Below are positions 59,976 to 64,000 of a DNA stretch of 64,000 nt, one piece after another. The DNA comes from Ampullaceana balthica (lineage: Eukaryota; Mollusca; Gastropoda; Lymnaeidae): positions 2,212,430 to 2,276,429 of the forward strand of contig CALYLW010000018.1 of NCBI GenBank assembly GCA_944989445.1, read 5' to 3'. The position numbers and the translations under genes are program-made. Below the pieces are notes generated by a model that made no database searches, was not told where the DNA came from, and saw only the letters and a list, made by a program, of their open reading frames with translations. How positions within the stretch are numbered: position 1 is the first letter of the stretch; each line of letters starts with the position of its first letter.

Positions 59976-61211
59976 TAGGCCTGTCAACGGGTACCCGGGT
60001 ACCCGTTGCCGTGAAATTACCCGGGTAGTAAAATTCCGCCCGGGTACCCGTGAAAATGTGGCTTTAATGTCTATATTAACCAAACTTCGGCTCGCATGCA
60101 GCTTTTTTGTATTTAAAATACGGCCCGCGAAACAATTTATCAAATGAACATTTTTGTTTCAAATATATGCTGTGAAATACATCTAAGGAGAACTATCTGT
60201 CAAAGGGAAAAACAATACGGTCTCGACAAACCACAATGTATTTTCATACATCTTTTTTCTCTGAAAATGAAACAGAAATCGCAAACACAAGAAGATTTTG
60301 GTTCTTTGAATGAATCATATAAAGAAAACAAAACTCCTCTGCCGAAAATAAGGATGGACTGTATAGAGATGAAGGAGGTCGTGTTGTCGTTGTTAATAAA
60401 AACACTAACATTGCTTTGAAATATGCCGACATTTGGCTACCGATTGATACCAATTATCTACCCCATCTCCCCCATCCACTGCTATACTATAAAACCGCAC
60501 CCTTTCCATTCGCTTGTGTTTCTTGTGTTGGTTAACACGTGTTGACCTAGAATAACTGATGTTAATAATGCGTACAAGATTGTCACTTTTTAAGGTCAAT
60601 AAAATAAATAGTTACTAACAGTGTAAGATGGGTAAGGGCCCGTCCATAAATAACGTAACGCACCTAGGGGAGGGAGTCACACATTTGTGACGAGGGGAGG
60701 GATGTGTTTATGAATAAATGTGACGTCACATCAAAACGCGCAACTTTAAATAAAAGTTCCACTGAAGTATTTGATTGCTTACAATTTATTTAATGACGTT
60801 TTACATGGATTTTATCATGTAGCAATTTTTAGAGTCCAACTTCACATTAAATACAAAATTAAATGACAATAAAGTTATTTCACACATGCTCATTTCCAAA
60901 AAGAAAGTACGGCTTTTATGAGGATTCGCAGAGCTTTGTGAAGTCATATTGGAGGCGTATCTAAGTTTTTGTGATACCCTGTGACCCGGTAAAAAATCGG
61001 CCAAAATCGCTTGACGTCCTTTATATACGGCCCCTAAGACGTCGGCCGTGTAGCTGCTGTGTGAAATAGGGTGCATTGAAGGTGGCTAGGCAGCATTGTA
61101 TAGCGGTCATGACGGAAAAATTATGCAATGTTTCGAACGGGTAACCCGGGTACCCGTTCGAAAGTTGGACGGGTACCCGGGCAGCATTTTTCAACAAAAT
61201 TGACAGCCATA
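59976..61211. mobile_element. hAT-like non-autonomous element carrying a Harbinger-like MITE
   Basis: Ends TAGGCCTGTCAA and TTGACAGCCATA are inverted, with a perfect 8-bp duplication ttgggcac (59968-59975 and 61212-61219). Subterminal cgggtacccgggtacccg palindromes occur near both ends. Short frames inside have no transposase motifs. Inserted in the Helitron unit. Confidence 0.83.
60636..61034. mobile_element. PIF/Harbinger-like MITE (399 bp) nested in the hAT element
   Basis: Ends gggcccgtccataaataacg and cctttatatacggcccc are inverted; flanked by TAA on both sides (60633-60635 and 61035-61037). Same style as 19512-19784 but a different interior. Confidence 0.8.
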
Positions 61212-61985
61212 TTGGGCACTGAGCTCATAATGTCCATCTCCACTTGGGTTGGGGCCCTATCTGTTTTTTTTTCTAAAAATTTAATATTGTATTCCCCATT
61301 CAATTTTACACAATATTATTTGTTATTAAATTGACATAAATGAACACATTTTCGAACGTCATATGTTGAACTGATAGGCCCGGGACCCTCCATCTATATA
61401 TATCAAAATCAAAGTATGTCTGTGTGTGTGTACATGTCCTTTATAGCTGACTAAACCATTCATCCGATCGTCATGAAACTTTTCAAAACTGTTGAGTATG
61501 CTACAGGGATGGTAACTGGCTACTTTTTTTCTTCGAAATTTAACACTCATGGGGCGCCGGGAGCCCATAATGTCATGTTTTCCTTATATGAGCTATAAAC
61601 AAATTATTTTAAGCGTTAGGTACTGTGTTAATTGATGGATATAAACTAAACTTTGTATATAAAAACTTGACAGCCAATATTAAAATACTATAGGGCAATA
61701 AAACTCCTAATGTCCATTTCTTCAGGCCTAGGGGCCCAAAATGTCTTTTTTCTTAAACTTTTAATAATTTATTCCCCATTCATTTATTAACGATCTTGAA
61801 AAATAATGATAAAAGCATCCATTATTATCCATATTGAAAGAAACAGGTGTTTTAAACTTAATGTCTTGCACAAAATGGGCCCTGGGGCCCTTAATGTCGT
61901 TTTTTGGTTATATGAGCTATATAAAATTTAGTTTATTTCTTTGCTACTAAGTAAATGAATGGATTTTAACCAAACTTTGTATTAA

Positions 61986-62685
61986 CTCTTTCGCTGCGGA
62001 ATTTTTTTAACGAAAAAATGTATATTATTTTCAAAAGTAAAAAAAAAGTGAGAGGTTGGGTTTTTTAAAAAAATATTTAAAATATTATTTTTAGGCTTAT
62101 AGGGATAAATTTGGTATCAAATGTAAGGTAATTGAATGGACTATGCGTTGTTGAACTTGTTTCTTTGGTTTAAATTAAAAAAACTAACATAAAAGAAACT
62201 AACAATGTGAAAATATGACAACAAAAATCACTAAATTTAAGGGAAAAAATTCTCAGAAGGCAAATTTATGTTAGTGCTCCATAAAAATAATAAAATCATT
62301 AAAATGTAATGCAAAAATCAAATATGTAACACAAATAGGCATTTTTATGTTATAAATGTACAAAAGAATCACAAAAATTAATTTTGAATTATGTCTCATA
62401 ATGTAGCTAAAGATTTGCCATAGCAACAGTATTGATCAACAAAAAAACAGCGAAGAAAATCAATAAAATAATGCTTCAAATAATAGCAAATACACCTCTT
62501 CTTCGTTCATAAACAAGGAAGTACCGCTCTTCTTTGTTAAAATCTAATTTAAAAATGGCTCTTAAAAAGTTTAACCGAGAAATAGCAAAGAAACAAACAT
62601 GATAGTGAAACAACGCACAGTGCGTTGGTCCGTGCTTATGAGCACGGCGGATGAACGCAGTGTGCGTTGTTCCGCATCGAAAGAG
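61986..62685. mobile_element. piggyBac-like MITE (700 bp)
   Basis: Flanked by TTAA (61982-61985 and 62686-62689), with inverted ends ctctttcgctgcggaa and ttccgcatcgaaagag. A subterminal hairpin-forming gcacagtgcgttgg / cgcagtgtgcgttg block lies near the right end. TTAA plus a C-T-C-T-T-T-type end matches piggyBac. Inserted in the Helitron unit. Confidence 0.85.
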
Positions 62686-63426
62686 TTAAAAAACTTGGTA
62701 TCCCATATTAAAATACGTAAGGGCAATGAACTTCTAATGTCAATTTCTTCGGGGCCTCAGGCCTTCAATACCTTTTTTCGTATATGTTTAAGATATTTTT
62801 CCCATTCACGTTATAACGATCTTGAGAAATATATCCTTGATGAAACTGAATTAAAAGGAACAGGTTTTTTGAAATTGACACCTTGCACGGGATGGGCCCT
62901 GAATCCCTAAATTTCTTCTTCTATATATATAAAAAATGAAAGTTTGTGTGTGTGTGCATGTCCTTTATAGCTGACTAAACCATTCACCCAATCGTCATGA
63001 AACTTTTAGAGACTGTTGAGTAAGCTCCTTGGATGGTAAATGGACACAAAAAGTCTTTTTTTACTGCACATTAATAATTGTATTCCCTATTCAATTTTAC
63101 ACGATATTGAGAAATATAGCTTGAGTACAATGGCAATAAAAAATTTAATTAACTGTCATTTTGGGACCGGGGCCCTAAATATTGTTTCTTCTTTTGTAAG
63201 CTATTTAATTATTAATTTATTTGTCCGTTTGCTATGAAACTTGGACTATTTTTTTAGCCAACTTCCGCAAAGGTTTCTGGCAGAATTTTTTTTAAACATT
63301 CCATTCATTGGTTTCTTTAAATTTATTCATTTTTACTGAGATCGTTGCAACGCACGACGGGTCTGCTAGTTATTAATATAAAATGACAGTATGATATGCA
63401 AACATGAGCTATATTTTAAAAAATAT

Positions 63427-63502
63427 ATGTTATTTAAACAGGATAAGTATAGGCCTGACCAGATGTCCTGTGCGGCCTATACATACCCTGTTTAAATAAC
63501 AT
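63427..63502. repeat. 76-nt hairpin in an EDEM3 intron
   Basis: Arms 63427-63455 and 63474-63502 pair at 27 of 29 positions around an 18-nt loop, and flanking A and T runs extend the stem. It is about 75 bp from an EDEM3 exon. Either a tiny foldback element or a pre-miRNA-like hairpin; the sequence alone cannot decide. Confidence 0.7.
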
Positions 63503-63607
63503 GTTTTTTTAATCTAAAAGCCTGATTGCAATCTCATCCATATTTTGAGCCATATTCAACACAAGATTACAACATGCACACACAAGACAACAAATATTTC
63601 CAGTTAC

Positions 63608-63691
63608 CTTGTATAAGAAGTAGGTGGACTCCAGGAACTCTGGTCTGAGTGGGTGCTGCCCCCAGTGGACCCTAAAGTCTGTTGTGAAGGC
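63608..63691 (-). CDS. EDEM3: EDEM3-like ER mannosidase, GH47 exon (first visible)
   Basis: Minus-strand exon of 84 bp (28 codons, phase 0 at both ends). The acceptor is tgtgcag (63692-63698) and the donor is gtaact (63602-63607). The translation begins [14 protein letters not shown] and ends STYFLYK, closely matching the GH47 alpha-mannosidase domain of EDEM3 proteins just before the catalytic barrel closes. EDEM proteins act in the ER lumen, trimming mannose from misfolded glycoproteins to mark them for ER-associated degradation. The upstream exons, with the signal peptide and most of GH47, lie beyond the right edge. Confidence 0.95.
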
Positions 63692-64000
63692 CTGCACAGG
63701 TTGCAAGACAAAATAAATTATTACAAGAACGAACTAACTTTACTACTGGTGAAATGACAGAGATGAGAAAACTAAGTCACATTTTACGGTCTCAAGATTT
63801 ATACTCTTCTGACTGAAATAAACTAATTTTAAAAATGCTAACTCTCTTTAGCCATGTTAGATTAAAAGCTGAGTAAATGTTATGTACATACTCATTTCCT
63901 GAAATATATTAAGAGGATTTCTTAAAAACAAAACTCTTGTTAATGGCGCTAACTGTTTTAAGATACCTTTTTTTTCATTAAACACTAATATGGAATTTAA

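Larger units (their letters stand above)
57206..63369 (+). mobile_element. Helitron-like block with nested insertions
   Basis: Left end TCTATATATATAAAA after an A (57205); right end ctgCTAG before a T (63370), with the palindrome cgttgcaacg just upstream. TC...CTAG ends inserted between A and T, plus a 3' hairpin, are Helitron hallmarks. The interior has about eight diverged copies of a ~320-bp unit (ggggcccaaaatgtcttttt, attccccattcaattttta, aatggattttaaccaaactt). Two further Helitron-like 5' ends lie at 61393 and 62920. No Rep/helicase frame, so non-autonomous. It fills most of an EDEM3 intron. Confidence 0.78.

Noticed and set aside
60144..60419. 91-codon frame as a transposase of the hAT-like element
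   Set aside because: No hAT motif; low-complexity lysine/serine-rich chance frame.

Overview
The window looks like an AT-rich, very repeat-rich animal genome. The two recognisable host genes have ordinary spliced exons, and the LINEs, SINEs and short inverted-repeat elements resemble those of molluscs. A gastropod mollusc, perhaps a freshwater pulmonate snail, is my best guess; this is inference, because no species-diagnostic gene is present.

Both host genes lie on the minus strand and both run off the window. (1) The left third holds the 5' half of a stomatin/MEC-2-like membrane scaffold gene: a first coding exon at 27356-27764, a possible alternative first exon at 21220-21316, the intramembrane hairpin exon at 1424-1530, and the start of the band-7/PHB domain at 231-303. 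The phases match across every junction. The introns total about 27 kb and are filled with minisatellites and DNA transposons. (2) The right end holds the last four coding exons of an EDEM3-like ER-degradation mannosidase (63608-63691, 56608-56732, 55349-56400, 53770-54911). They cover the end of the GH47 domain, a protease-associated (PA) domain, a long C-terminal tail and a terminal NDEL ER-retention signal.

The region between them (about 28-53 kb) shows no host gene. It contains a 3.7 kb inverted-repeat element whose interior is an expanded 26-bp minisatellite invaded by a LINE, several other minisatellites, a foldback-like complex (41.4-43.2 kb), a decayed BED-finger hAT transposon (43.2-44.9 kb), a CR1/Jockey-like LINE remnant (45.5-46.3 kb) and hAT-type MITEs with visible 8-bp target duplications.

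The most informative structures are: a Helitron-like block (57206-63369) in an EDEM3 intron, invaded separately by a pogo-like, a hAT-like (itself carrying a Harbinger-like MITE) and a piggyBac-like element, each with its expected target duplication and with empty-site copies nearby; a tRNA-derived SINE sharing its 3' tail with a LINE present in two copies; a minisatellite enclosed in MITE ends; and a duplicated exon-end/splice-donor segment next to the alternative stomatin first exon. Most open frames elsewhere are by-products of tandem repeats whose period is a multiple of three or lacks stops.
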